From CAZMHL01 sp045605445 (GTDB taxonomy: Bacteria; Bacillota; Clostridia; RGIG6154): a stretch of 64,000 bases of DNA. The notes under the pieces are model-generated. The model saw only the letters and a list, made by a program, of their open reading frames with translations, made no database searches and was not told the DNA's origin. The stretch's first letter is position 1, and every line of letters starts with the position of its first letter. The DNA lies in NCBI GenBank assembly GCA_045605445.1, contig JAZUPZ010000039.1, forward strand, positions 94,587 to 158,586. The letters run 5' to 3'. Below are positions 46,301 to 53,076 of the stretch, piece by piece. The translations under genes were made by a program, and so were the position numbers.

Positions 46301-46674
46301 TCTGAAAATACATCAATCGGTGCATAGAAAACACCTTTTTCAAAAACCGGAGCATTCTTGAGCTGAACGTTTCCTGCTGTTGTATCAACAAACATATTAC
46401 CGTTCTGAAGCAATGCTTCAATATCTCCGTTTTTAATTGTTATACCTGTGCCGTAGTCATTACCTTTTGTTTCGAATTTAAGGTATCCGGCAAGTTCTTC
46501 AACGGGAACATACAATGTATCCCCCTGAACATATGGCTTATTTGTAAAGCCAACCTTTATTCCGTCAATAGATACTACAGCATCATATTTAGGAGCTGCT
46601 GCCATACCTATAAAAGGAACAAAAGTCAAGAACATTGCAAATGCAAGAACAAAAGCAATTATTCTTTTATTCAT
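40375..46674 (-). CDS. giant SLH / InlB B-repeat surface protein B
   Basis: 2099 aa from ATG 46674 (AAAGG 9 nt upstream; the ATG three codons earlier is too close to it). Signal peptide MNKRIIAFVLAFAMFLTFV...MAAA. Order: stalk domain ~30-150 (TLYVPVEELAGYL; GVFYAPIDVF), a beta module ~160-340 (SATLKYNAARGGQY), SLH motifs ~350-520 (VTRGEFVHYAVRL, FVDVPADHQYYN, FRPDDYITPTEAIIIVDRILGY), the long beta region shared with giant A, seven InlB B-type repeats (core YVFAGWNDGTNTYAEG) interrupted by another module, and a C-terminal module related to the 28634 protein. Likely wall-bound, with glycan-binding or adhesive function. It follows the radical SAM gene by 17 nt. Confidence 0.8.
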   Translation of the reverse strand: MNKRIIAFVLAFAMFLTFVPFIGMAAAPKYDAVVSIDGIKVGFTNKPYVQGDTLYVPVEELAGYLKFETKGNDYGTGITIKNGDIEALLQNGNMFVDTTAGNVQLKNAPVFEKGVFYAPIDVFSDVFNYPVNQDVDNRSANITSGYYRFEISEENAAVVSVDDPEKDILNTSATGSDQLVYNEISEPPQEISAFYKFDMTQIAGKKIKSATLKYNAARGGQYTPTPRFVKADNWDKATINYNNQPKTYPDVKADGTRIPGSLRTGTFQDWSVDITALVSPTEDNPIVSMKIYGLTYQSATTVNKMRTVQVNMKGVNTPQRAYIEVICDEQLSFPAYTEEVLTVVEQSAFDQVAALTKLGVLTPEDEFPSEITEYVTRGEFVHYAVRLLNDNFDYAPEAGKEYFVDVPADHQYYNAINTAVANGVIALADDGEFRPDDYITPTEAIIIVDRILGYEDYARHNQNYPTGYILVAQQAGLLEKVNTSGEEFSYKDMFQLFFNAMSAPLMTIVSYSSTGEAIYDFDENKSLMSEEFDAYEVEGILSANNYTDLDYTKSVSDNMIKIGDTAYFTENDDFNELIGYRVTAYYKENDIGQNEVVYVGLTQRNSSIIIDYNDVSSVSPNLEGYLVKYENGTEEDEVQIYKSKPIIYNGKAIAPNQLTQSMLKGEIGTITLVSNGGAEYDVLFVDSYKTIIANGIDTEQEIIFDKYNSALKLSPSGKDFFVLKKTSKNLEVSEIKTGDVISYTESIDGKYIKGYVSNSIMNGEIQSVFKENGEVTKVTIKGVEFEVRNRYPEWTQDLNPGLSGTYYFDNFGNIVNFETNEVNNKFGVVIGVDISTRISKDVTIAIHTGDTEEYKTYKVAKTVRVTDVNDLTNYNDTPVSNADVKGFFYTNDQLNTARQGITFSLNSDKEVSEISTLYFTDYTSDNSNGGAGLWYKNSKFQDFFYINSDTIRVKEPEGTDNTVLDDYEIIMGSFTADEKYPEIKTYTTDPEKPVVDIIMLPFSSSSGTAVTSNLSIVTNLVSAVDEEGELIKKITVNESGTSKTFVIPHDYINAPLFDTIEIGDIVRYGSNYKGELNCKGTLDSQIALSKIYDYSSKTFETSKFVTSVNNEKRIYGGYVYDKEGDYVKFVDAVKYAAATEKDINNYDPITDYKMFNWYRFPSGSDLYKYDVKNGGREVSVTSASTNNMVTYKDLGYAASGLIIQSRYESLNVAYIVDLIKTVNTGRLVASFTGGEGALGNVTYRFNEGETLTVPDGTGFSKAGYKLVGWTDNLGNSYNIGDSVLMTGDLVFTAVWQQAHYVKFVPGDNVSGSMDDITIQTAGSVITIPVCGYTKTGYALDYWTDGTNNYNEGDTITADDTRDIVLTAAWTNTNVSQISFNSGLSIEVKYIKNGNSYVLPAVENTANATFVGWTSDNGATVEDAGTNVAASGDAYYEAVWQMKINFTNWVKVNTSNEVYVNGTTMDTHRTIGDMLYFEFPTSGISNTTGIIEAKVVFNRYHKYNATSMTAYRSSNLSDELLELTDGSSAASSVLPVTGATISEKSEGALGSDDASETDALVDHTAFAQYLKDEINGGNTKVTFMMKDTFSGNTANGVAIKFYPESSYVSVKLLGSALPAYSANATYTFAGNGNTGGSAPAGNTVAKGSVITLPYCTFTKTGFTFEGWSDGSNIYTPGGQLNIMSDTVFTAQWKAILNYVAVTYKANGGTGADIENQEGENSTILLPECTFTNGAAEFAGWNDGTNTYEPGTAYEIGTTPVIFNAVWVTKYGITFAGGDGTTGTAPTMERTQAGSTITLPANTFEKTNYVFAGWNDGTNTYAEGAPYTMPANDVTFTAVWQTPKTITFVPNNGSAQSEETYAPGAQITLPTPVKTASVGSYTFAGWDDGTSTYAGGASYTVTDSKTLTAQWTYVGGTGSLPMVESIYWKAASTSDTANGTATKNPVGGKYLYRYSEGYAVYYAKFDISGLKNVTDAEFKLFIQKVNNQSDLTFYEISETAYNNAFGSVTTSGVSFAKANLPETGTRIVQTRVIASGNATSNVGYFVNPSTDMTTWLAGKVASGENYIYLKITNASGGGLQDGVRVFNFHTKTVINVTTAND

Positions 46675-46691
46675 ACCGCTCATCCTTTCTC

Positions 46692-47681
46692 TTAATTAAA
46701 TTTACTGCTTTTTATCCAAGAACAATGATTGCATGTAACGCAATTACCGTTCATTGTTTCAGTTCTGAATTTTTCTGATATTTCATTTTTAAAAATATCA
46801 GTAAGCTTTTCTTTTTTTACGTTACCGGCTGAAAAGTCATAAAAATCTGTGCAATAAAGAACATTTCCGTTCCACGCAATATGAGCATGTCTGAACGGCG
46901 AAAGACAATACTTATTTTCTTCACATCTTCCGTGGGGAATGTATCTGAGTTTGTAGGTATAGCTATTATCCAATACCTTTTCAAGTATTTGTTTTTTTAA
47001 AACTTCAAAGTCTTTATCTACTGAGCCAAGCCAAGAATCAGCACAAACAGATTCTGTTGAAAATTCTCTTTTCAGCCAGTTCTTATATTCCTGAATTTCA
47101 TTTTTATTAAGAAATATAAGTTCCTGTAAAATGAGTTCATCAATATTTTTACCATTAAAAGATTCAAGATGTTCATCAAGATTATTTATCAAATCTTCAG
47201 TAAGAACAGACATTACTGTAATTTTGGGTCGTCCTTCTTTGAGAAGTTCGAGATTTTTCATAACTTTTGAATAAGTCCCGAATCCTCTTATATTGTCATG
47301 TATTTCCTGAGGACCGTCGATTGATATAAATACGTTATTGTAGCATTTATTGAGAACATCTGCGTGTTCATCAATAAAAACCCCGTTTGTAATCAAAGTC
47401 AAAGGAAATCCTTCCTGATGCAGTTTCTGAGAAATACGATCAAAAATTTCAGAAAACAAGGGTTCACCGCCCCATACGGTTACTGCGACAGGAACTCCTG
47501 TTTTATTTCTGTAATCTTTCAAATCTTCTATAACGTTATTCCAATCGTCAAAGGTAAGTTCTTCTCCGTTTTCATTTGAAAAAAATCCTTTACTTCCCCA
47601 TTGCCCACAGAAATAACATCTTAAATTACAGCTTTTGGTAATCTGGAAATGTACCATTTCAAGCCTTAATTCGTTTTGCAT
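46692..47681 (-). CDS. radical SAM protein with SPASM-like C-terminus
   Basis: 329 aa from ATG 47681 (TTTGGAGAATAAA upstream); the longer frame overlapping the previous gene is rejected. [4Fe-4S] motif C-x3-C-x2-C in KSCNLRCYFCGQWG; VTVWGGEPLF is the SAM-binding GGEP; ITNGVFI and SIDGPQEIHDNIRG follow. The C-terminal part has CEENKYCLSP, GNVLYCTDFYDF and CVTCNHC, a SPASM/twitch-like extra cluster pattern. Such enzymes modify peptides or proteins, or carry out sugar chemistry. Its substrate is unknown; it sits between GH57 and the giant SLH gene in one operon. Confidence 0.88.
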   Translation of the reverse strand: MQNELRLEMVHFQITKSCNLRCYFCGQWGSKGFFSNENGEELTFDDWNNVIEDLKDYRNKTGVPVAVTVWGGEPLFSEIFDRISQKLHQEGFPLTLITNGVFIDEHADVLNKCYNNVFISIDGPQEIHDNIRGFGTYSKVMKNLELLKEGRPKITVMSVLTEDLINNLDEHLESFNGKNIDELILQELIFLNKNEIQEYKNWLKREFSTESVCADSWLGSVDKDFEVLKKQILEKVLDNSYTYKLRYIPHGRCEENKYCLSPFRHAHIAWNGNVLYCTDFYDFSAGNVKKEKLTDIFKNEISEKFRTETMNGNCVTCNHCSWIKSSKFN

Positions 47682-47682
47682 T

Positions 47683-49071
47683 TTATTCTCCAAAATATTT
47701 GCGTGACATAAGAAGATCTTCAATAGCCTTTATCTGTGTTTTCATCAAATCAGGTGAATACAAAGCTTTTTTATCGGCAATTCCATTAACTTCCATTGTC
47801 TTTTTAATCATATCATTTGCAAGATACATATCATCAAGAGATTCGCGCACGTTAAATCTTCCCGGTGATGTAGGTACAGGAGGCCATCTGGAGTCTGAAA
47901 CCCATGCGCTTGCAAGAGCCGCCATGGCCTCTGAAAGGTTGTCCTTAAGATCGTCTTTGTCCATTCCGATTCTTTCTGCAACTGCATTGATACCGTTTAA
48001 TATTGAGATACAAACAGGATCCATAATTCTAGAGTATTCTGTATTTGCCCAGGCTTTTGCTGTTCCGCCATGCCATGCTACTCCATTTTCAATACAGTCA
48101 ACATATTCATTTTTAATAATATTATCAGAAGATTCAATAACCTCTGACGGTGTAGCAAATTCATAACCTGCTTCTTTCGCAGCGTCAAGAATTTCTTTGA
48201 ACCTTACAATACTGTCGGGTTCTTCTTCAAAGAAACGGGCCTGATTAAACTGCTTAACATAGAAATATGCACTGCTTCCGATATATTCTGCATCTTCAGC
48301 GTACGGCATTATAAAGCTTCCGCTTTCTTCAATTCTTTCCTTCCAGTTTCCGAGCATATTTTTGATTTCACACATATTGATAGGTTCTTCTCTCAATCCT
48401 TCTGTTGCACCCATAAGGTACCACAAAAGAAGATTTGCCATACAGTCGGATCTGAATATCATTTTAAGACCGTTAGGAGCTTCTGATGGATTTGTTATAT
48501 ATTTAAGGAACTCAGGTTTGTCTTTAATGTATTCTTCAATTTTAAACAGATGGTTTTTATTGCTGTGACCCTGAACATCGTAAGTGAGTCCGGTTGCCTT
48601 TCTGATATCTTCAAACGAAAGAAGGAATGAATCTGCATCCATAACCAGTGCTTCAAGTCCTGCTTCTTTGTATACATCCGGTATATAAGAAGCCCATCCG
48701 CATTCCGGATTCCAGCCTATTTTAGGTCTCTTACCAACATGTTTCTCCCAAACATCAAGAGACTTTTTCAATGATGCTACACATACCTGCTTCGGTATAT
48801 TGCTCAACATAAAGTGTATGTACGGTGATGTTACCGGTTCGATCTTACCCTCTGAAACGAGTTTTCTCAATTTAGCAAGAACTTCCGGAGCCTGCTTTGC
48901 GATTTCATCAATTGTAATTCCGCTTGCTTCAAAAGCTATTTTATAATCTCCATTATCGATTAAGTCAAAAAGCTTTTCGTAGCAATTTTTAATTACCCAC
49001 AAGCGTCTTTCAGGTGCAAGCTGAGAATACTGAATATTCGCATGAGGCATAAAAATAATTTTTTTATTCAT
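47683..49071 (-). CDS. intracellular GH57-family glycoside hydrolase
   Basis: 462 aa, no signal peptide. GH57 landmarks: MPHANIQYSQL at the position of the family HxHQP, YKIAFEASGITIDEI, TSPYIHFMLSNIP, and GWNPECGWASYIPDVYKEAGLEAL with Glu123 at the nucleophile position (the same number as in the archaeal 4-alpha-glucanotransferase). MPYAEDAEYIGS carries the likely acid/base Asp. GH57 enzymes act on alpha-glycosidic bonds (amylases, alpha-galactosidases, branching enzymes); the exact activity is unknown. It overlaps the isomerase gene by 8 nt and is 1 nt from the radical SAM gene. Confidence 0.85.
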   Translation of the reverse strand: MNKKIIFMPHANIQYSQLAPERRLWVIKNCYEKLFDLIDNGDYKIAFEASGITIDEIAKQAPEVLAKLRKLVSEGKIEPVTSPYIHFMLSNIPKQVCVASLKKSLDVWEKHVGKRPKIGWNPECGWASYIPDVYKEAGLEALVMDADSFLLSFEDIRKATGLTYDVQGHSNKNHLFKIEEYIKDKPEFLKYITNPSEAPNGLKMIFRSDCMANLLLWYLMGATEGLREEPINMCEIKNMLGNWKERIEESGSFIMPYAEDAEYIGSSAYFYVKQFNQARFFEEEPDSIVRFKEILDAAKEAGYEFATPSEVIESSDNIIKNEYVDCIENGVAWHGGTAKAWANTEYSRIMDPVCISILNGINAVAERIGMDKDDLKDNLSEAMAALASAWVSDSRWPPVPTSPGRFNVRESLDDMYLANDMIKKTMEVNGIADKKALYSPDLMKTQIKAIEDLLMSRKYFGE

Positions 49072-49903
49072 TTGCTAACTCCTTTTCAATTTTGTTTAAA
49101 TAATTTATGCTTCTTTCTATTCCTTCTCTCACATCTTCAACATTTTCATATTCTATGAAAACGGTACCATCAAACCCGCTCATAGCTTTGAAAATGCTTT
49201 TCCAGTCCATATCGCTTTCTCCGCATGCAGCAGGATGAATGTGTCCTGAGCTGAGAGGCGCAAAATCTTTAAAATGCGCATATGCGGTTCTGCTTTTTAT
49301 TATATTATAAAATTCAGCGGGATCATATCCCACAGCATATAGATTGGCAGGATCATATACAAATTCTATTCTTTCGGATAACTCTGAAAGCATTTTTTTC
49401 ACACAGTCAGTTTCTGCGCTGGTACTTCTGAAATGAACAACTCCGTCATCATATCCGTCAACACCGCCATGAGTTTCTATAACAGGAACTACATTTGTTT
49501 TAGACGAATATTCTGCTATTTTGTTCAGACAGTTAATCATTCTTGACCATCTTTCGCCGACTATTTCTTCAAAATGAGAAAATCCGGCAAAAATTCTCAG
49601 ATATCTTATTCCGAGTTTTTCACAAAGGTCAATTACTTTTTTTATTTTTTCAACATTTTCATAACATTCATCTTCAGAAACTGTAAAATCGCAACCTGTT
49701 GCCCCACAGAACATTTCCACTCCGTATTTTTCATAGAGTGCTTTTACTTCTGCAACAGTGTTGTCATCAGCATCAGCAGGTATATCATTTTCAGCATTTG
49801 CAATTCCAAGTTCAAGATGATTAAGATTCAGATCTTTTGTTATTTTCAACTGTTCTTCAAGAGGGGTTTCTCTTAACCCCCATGCTGCACATCCGTATAT
49901 CAT
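49064..49903 (-). CDS. TIM-barrel sugar phosphate isomerase/epimerase
   Basis: 279 aa, xylose-isomerase-like/AP-endonuclease-2 barrel. Metal and catalytic motifs: PVIETHGG (Glu), FVYDPANLYAVG (Asp), AYAHFKDFAP (His/Asp), GESDMDW, and VFIEYEN (Glu) at the last strand. The family includes sugar epimerases, inosose dehydratases and 3-keto-glycoside-acting lyases. It overlaps the dehydrogenase stop by 1 nt (TAATG), which suggests the two act on the same sugar. Confidence 0.88.
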   Translation of the reverse strand: MIYGCAAWGLRETPLEEQLKITKDLNLNHLELGIANAENDIPADADDNTVAEVKALYEKYGVEMFCGATGCDFTVSEDECYENVEKIKKVIDLCEKLGIRYLRIFAGFSHFEEIVGERWSRMINCLNKIAEYSSKTNVVPVIETHGGVDGYDDGVVHFRSTSAETDCVKKMLSELSERIEFVYDPANLYAVGYDPAEFYNIIKSRTAYAHFKDFAPLSSGHIHPAACGESDMDWKSIFKAMSGFDGTVFIEYENVEDVREGIERSINYLNKIEKELANE

Positions 49904-50952
49904 TATTTACTCCAATCAAGTAATATTTTAAAACATTCTTCTTTAGCCTTGTCCTGATATTCAAAGGCTTCTTTGCATTTTGAAACAGGCCATACTTCAT
50001 AAGGAAGCTTTGACGTGTCGAATTTACCTTCACTCATCCACTGAAGTACTTGTTCTTTGCATCCTTTTTTCAATGCACAGGTCATTGTAATTGTCGGATT
50101 TTTTGTGAACCATCTGTGATAATGGTCAAAAATGATTTTATCAGGATAGTCCCCCTGTAAATGGATATGACCGGGCTCATCGTCATCTTCCCAGCCGCCC
50201 TCTTTAATGTATTTCCAAAGGATACCGGGAACTTCGGGATTTCCTGTACACTCCATAATTCTGTCAGCCATTTTACCATTTGTTAATTCTCTGATTTTAT
50301 CTACTGATTCTTCAAGTGAAAATACATAATCAGCATAATTCTCAGCAATACTTCTTCTGTATTTATTTCTTTCAACACAAATAACTCTAAGTGTAGGTTC
50401 AATAATTTTAAGTTCCTGTATTGCACTGATACCAATCATGCCTGCACCAAATACAACCACCGTCTGATTTGGTTTAACATCAAGTCTGCTGATACCTTTA
50501 AGAGGCACGCAAGCAAGATAAGCAAGTACCCCCTGTTCGTATGTAAGATTATCCGGAATAACTACACTCTGATCAAAGTGATCATTACAGGTAAAAGAGT
50601 CTTTTATTGTAAATTCAGAGCCTCCACCCCACGCGGCGCAAACATCACCATACTGTCTGCATTCGTTAATCATCACTCTGTCACCAATGTTCAGATCCTT
50701 TCTTGCATCGGGACCCTTGGCAACAACAATACCCGCCGTTTCATATCCGGGCACTAATGGATAATAACATTGTTCCGGGTGCTGCATACCTTTGTATGTT
50801 TTCATATCTGTTCCTGTAGAAATTGCAGAGAATAAAGTCTGACACACATAAGCATCGCTTTTCGGTTCTGTAAGGTTGATTTCTCTCAAATTTGCATAAT
50901 AAGGTCTTTCGATTACTACAGCTCTTGTTGTTTTGTAATCTTTGTAATTCAT
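49903..50952 (-). CDS. MDR-superfamily dehydrogenase without the usual zinc-ligand Cys
   Basis: 349 aa. The N-terminal GroES-like domain has AISTGTDMKTYKG and VPGYETAGIVV where zinc alcohol dehydrogenases have CGSDxH and GHE, so the catalytic Cys is replaced by Thr/Ser as in the BchC-like 'S-x-GTE' group. The nucleotide fold is VVVFGAGMIGISAIQ, then VERNKYR. The FDHYHRWFTKNPTITM part is typical of sugar-type MDR enzymes. It probably oxidises a sugar or polyol. First gene of the operon running to 37727, with the LacI palindrome in its leader. Confidence 0.85.
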   Translation of the reverse strand: MNYKDYKTTRAVVIERPYYANLREINLTEPKSDAYVCQTLFSAISTGTDMKTYKGMQHPEQCYYPLVPGYETAGIVVAKGPDARKDLNIGDRVMINECRQYGDVCAAWGGGSEFTIKDSFTCNDHFDQSVVIPDNLTYEQGVLAYLACVPLKGISRLDVKPNQTVVVFGAGMIGISAIQELKIIEPTLRVICVERNKYRRSIAENYADYVFSLEESVDKIRELTNGKMADRIMECTGNPEVPGILWKYIKEGGWEDDDEPGHIHLQGDYPDKIIFDHYHRWFTKNPTITMTCALKKGCKEQVLQWMSEGKFDTSKLPYEVWPVSKCKEAFEYQDKAKEECFKILLDWSK

Positions 50953-50973
50953 AATATATCCCCTTTCATTGCT

Positions 50974-50988
50974 TTACTAGTTTAGTAA
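50974..50988. promoter_or_regulatory. LacI-type operator upstream of the dehydrogenase operon
   Basis: Perfect palindrome TTACTA-GTT-TAGTAA, 22 nt before the ATG, just after an AT-rich probable -10 (TATATT). Placement fits repression by the LacI protein encoded upstream. Confidence 0.65.
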
Positions 50989-51001
50989 TATAAAATTAAA
51001 T

Positions 51002-51049
51002 AAAAATCCCAACCTGTTCACTCGTTTATGATGAACAGGTAGATTTTTA
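51002..51049 (-). terminator. terminator after lacI-family gene
   Basis: Stem ACCTGTTCA / TGAACAGGT extended by AAAAATC / GATTTTT, with U5 on the minus strand. Confidence 0.85.
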
Positions 51050-51057
51050 TTGATTAG

Positions 51058-52068
51058 CTAAAATGACTCTCTTCTTATGATTTTGCTGCTAAGCAGAACA
51101 TTTTCAACTTTTTTCTTGTTTTTTATCATATCAAGGAGAAGTTTAAAAGCCTTTTCTCCTCTTTCGTAATTCATGTTTTCTATGGTTGTCAAAGATGGTG
51201 ATGTATACTGCGATATAGGTATATTATCCATTCCTGTTACAACTATATCATTTCTTTCAAGCTCTTTTATAACACTCAGGGCACCAATTGCCATCATATC
51301 GTTTCCGCCGACAATTGTATCAATATTCTTATTTTTCTTTAATATCTCCAAAACTTTTTCATATGCGATTTTCTCTGAAAATTCACAATTTACGACTAAT
51401 TCAGGAGCAATTTCTATCCCTTTTTCTTTTAAAGCTGCCAGGAAACCTTCTCTTCTTTGTTCACCGGTGTGACTATGTTGAACACCATCGAGATATATGA
51501 AATTTTTTCTTCCGGATTCAATGAGACTTAATGCCAGTTCTTTTGAAACCGAATAATAATCAACGTTTACGGTTGAAACTCCTTCGCAAGGACTAATATC
51601 AATTCCAACAACCTTTCTGTCTTCTTCTGCAAATGTTTTAATCCAGGTGTCAGGAAGACTTAATCCATAATATATAAGTCCGTCAACTTCTTTTGTGCGG
51701 AACCACTCGAAAACTTTCTTCTCATCCATCTGATGATAAAACAAATCGAGAGTAACTCTATAACCCACTTTTTCTGCAGCAATAATAACACCACCGATTA
51801 TTTCACTGATATTACTGTCACTAAATGGGTTCTTATTGTCTACAATCAAATTTTTATCAACAAGAAAACCGATATTCTTAACATATTTTTTGTTTATACG
51901 TTGCGCATGAATATTAGGCGAATAATGAACCTGCTCACAGAAATCCTTAACTTTTTTCTCCACATCTTTGCTGATTCTTGCCGATTCTGATTTACCGCTT
52001 AAAACAAGAGAAACGGTAGTTTTGCTCAATTCAAGCTCTTTAGCAATTTTGGTTAATGAATAATTCAT
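51058..52068 (-). CDS. LacI-family transcriptional regulator
   Basis: 336 aa. N-terminal LacI HTH (LTKIAKELELSKTTVSLVLSG) and hinge (SPNIHAQRINKKYVKNIGFLV), then a periplasmic-binding-like effector domain (DGLIYYGLSLPD, GIDISPCEGVSTVNVDY, GNDMMAIGALSVI, SLTTIENMNYERG). It is expected to bind the palindrome at 50974-50988 and repress the dehydrogenase-isomerase-GH57-radical SAM-giant B-propeller 4 operon until its sugar ligand appears. A related half-site overlaps its own -10 box, so autoregulation is likely. Confidence 0.93.
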   Translation of the reverse strand: MNYSLTKIAKELELSKTTVSLVLSGKSESARISKDVEKKVKDFCEQVHYSPNIHAQRINKKYVKNIGFLVDKNLIVDNKNPFSDSNISEIIGGVIIAAEKVGYRVTLDLFYHQMDEKKVFEWFRTKEVDGLIYYGLSLPDTWIKTFAEEDRKVVGIDISPCEGVSTVNVDYYSVSKELALSLIESGRKNFIYLDGVQHSHTGEQRREGFLAALKEKGIEIAPELVVNCEFSEKIAYEKVLEILKKNKNIDTIVGGNDMMAIGALSVIKELERNDIVVTGMDNIPISQYTSPSLTTIENMNYERGEKAFKLLLDMIKNKKKVENVLLSSKIIRRESF

Positions 52069-52083
52069 AGATATCTCTCCGTT

Positions 52084-52118
52084 TATCTAGTCTAACACAA
52101 AAAAGCAAATATTGTCAA
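52084..52118 (-). promoter_or_regulatory. promoter and probable auto-operator of lacI-family gene
   Basis: TTGACA (52113-52118), 18-nt spacer, TAGACT (52089-52094). TTAGACTAGATAA overlapping the -10 shares the TTTA-CTAG-TTA pattern of the downstream palindrome. Confidence 0.6.
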
Positions 52119-52128
52119 TATTTTTAGC

Positions 52129-53076
52129 TTAAATAATTCTGTTTCTCTTTTCGTTTTTTATAAAGGATTCGATATTCATAACTATTTCATTCAGACAACG
52201 GGTTCTTGATTCAAAAGCAGCCCATGCCATATGAGGCGTAAACATCACATTATCATTATCAAGAATTCTGTTATAAGGATGATCGTTTTCAAAGGGTTCA
52301 ACCGAATAAACGTCTACTCCTAATCCGCCTATTTTTCCGTTTATTACTGCATTACATACAGCTTCTTCATCGAACACAGCCCCTCTTGCTACATTTACGA
52401 GAATTACGTCTTTTTTCATTTTTGAAATTTTTTCTTCAGATATTAGTTTTTCCGTTTTTTCATTTAACGGAACATGCACTGAAATTATGTCACTTCTTTC
52501 GCAAAGTTCATCCAGACTGACACACTCAAAATCATCAACTGGTGTGTTTTTATTTGCAACAACTTTACAACCGAAAGCCTGTGCTACTTCGGCTACTTTT
52601 TTACCTATTGCACCAAGTCCTACTATTCCCCATGTCTTTCCATTAAGCTCGTAAAAAACAGGAGAAATTTTATTTGCAAAACCGCTTTTTGTATACTCTC
52701 CCGTAGACACAAAACGAGTATAAGGCTTAATTTTAGATATGAGGTTAAGAACAAGGGCAACAGTAGTCTGGGTAACAGAGTCGGTTGAATAACCTTTAAC
52801 ATTACATAATGCTATATTATTATCACCGCAAAACTGAACATCAATATTATCATACCCTGTTGCAAAAACACATATAAGCTTAAGATTATTGCACTGAGAT
52901 AAAATATCACTTCCCAGCTTCACTTTGTTAAGAATAACAATATCGGTTTTTTCCAAACGTTCCACTACTTTATCAGGAGACGTAGTTTTGTATAACTCAA
53001 GATTGCCAAACTTTTTAAGAACAGAAAAGTCAACATCATTACCCATAGTTTCACTATCAAGAACCGTTATATTCAT
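52129..53076 (-). CDS. D-2-hydroxyacid dehydrogenase
   Basis: 315 aa. NAD-binding GIVGLGAIGKKVAEVAQ near residue 150; catalytic Arg in NVARGAVFDEEAV, Glu in DVYSVEPFEND, His in TPHMAWAAFESR. The family includes glycerate, phosphoglycerate and lactate dehydrogenases; substrate not readable. ATGA overlap with the FAD oxidoreductase gene upstream, so it is the last gene of that operon. Confidence 0.9.
   Translation of the reverse strand: MNITVLDSETMGNDVDFSVLKKFGNLELYKTTSPDKVVERLEKTDIVILNKVKLGSDILSQCNNLKLICVFATGYDNIDVQFCGDNNIALCNVKGYSTDSVTQTTVALVLNLISKIKPYTRFVSTGEYTKSGFANKISPVFYELNGKTWGIVGLGAIGKKVAEVAQAFGCKVVANKNTPVDDFECVSLDELCERSDIISVHVPLNEKTEKLISEEKISKMKKDVILVNVARGAVFDEEAVCNAVINGKIGGLGVDVYSVEPFENDHPYNRILDNDNVMFTPHMAWAAFESRTRCLNEIVMNIESFIKNEKRNRII

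Noticed and set aside
40375..46674. CRISPR-like or satellite repeats in the giant genes
   Set aside because: The repeats are diverged protein repeats (InlB type) with no regular DNA repeat-spacer pattern.
47699..48166. 155-codon plus-strand ORF
   Set aside because: Antisense shadow of the GH57 gene.
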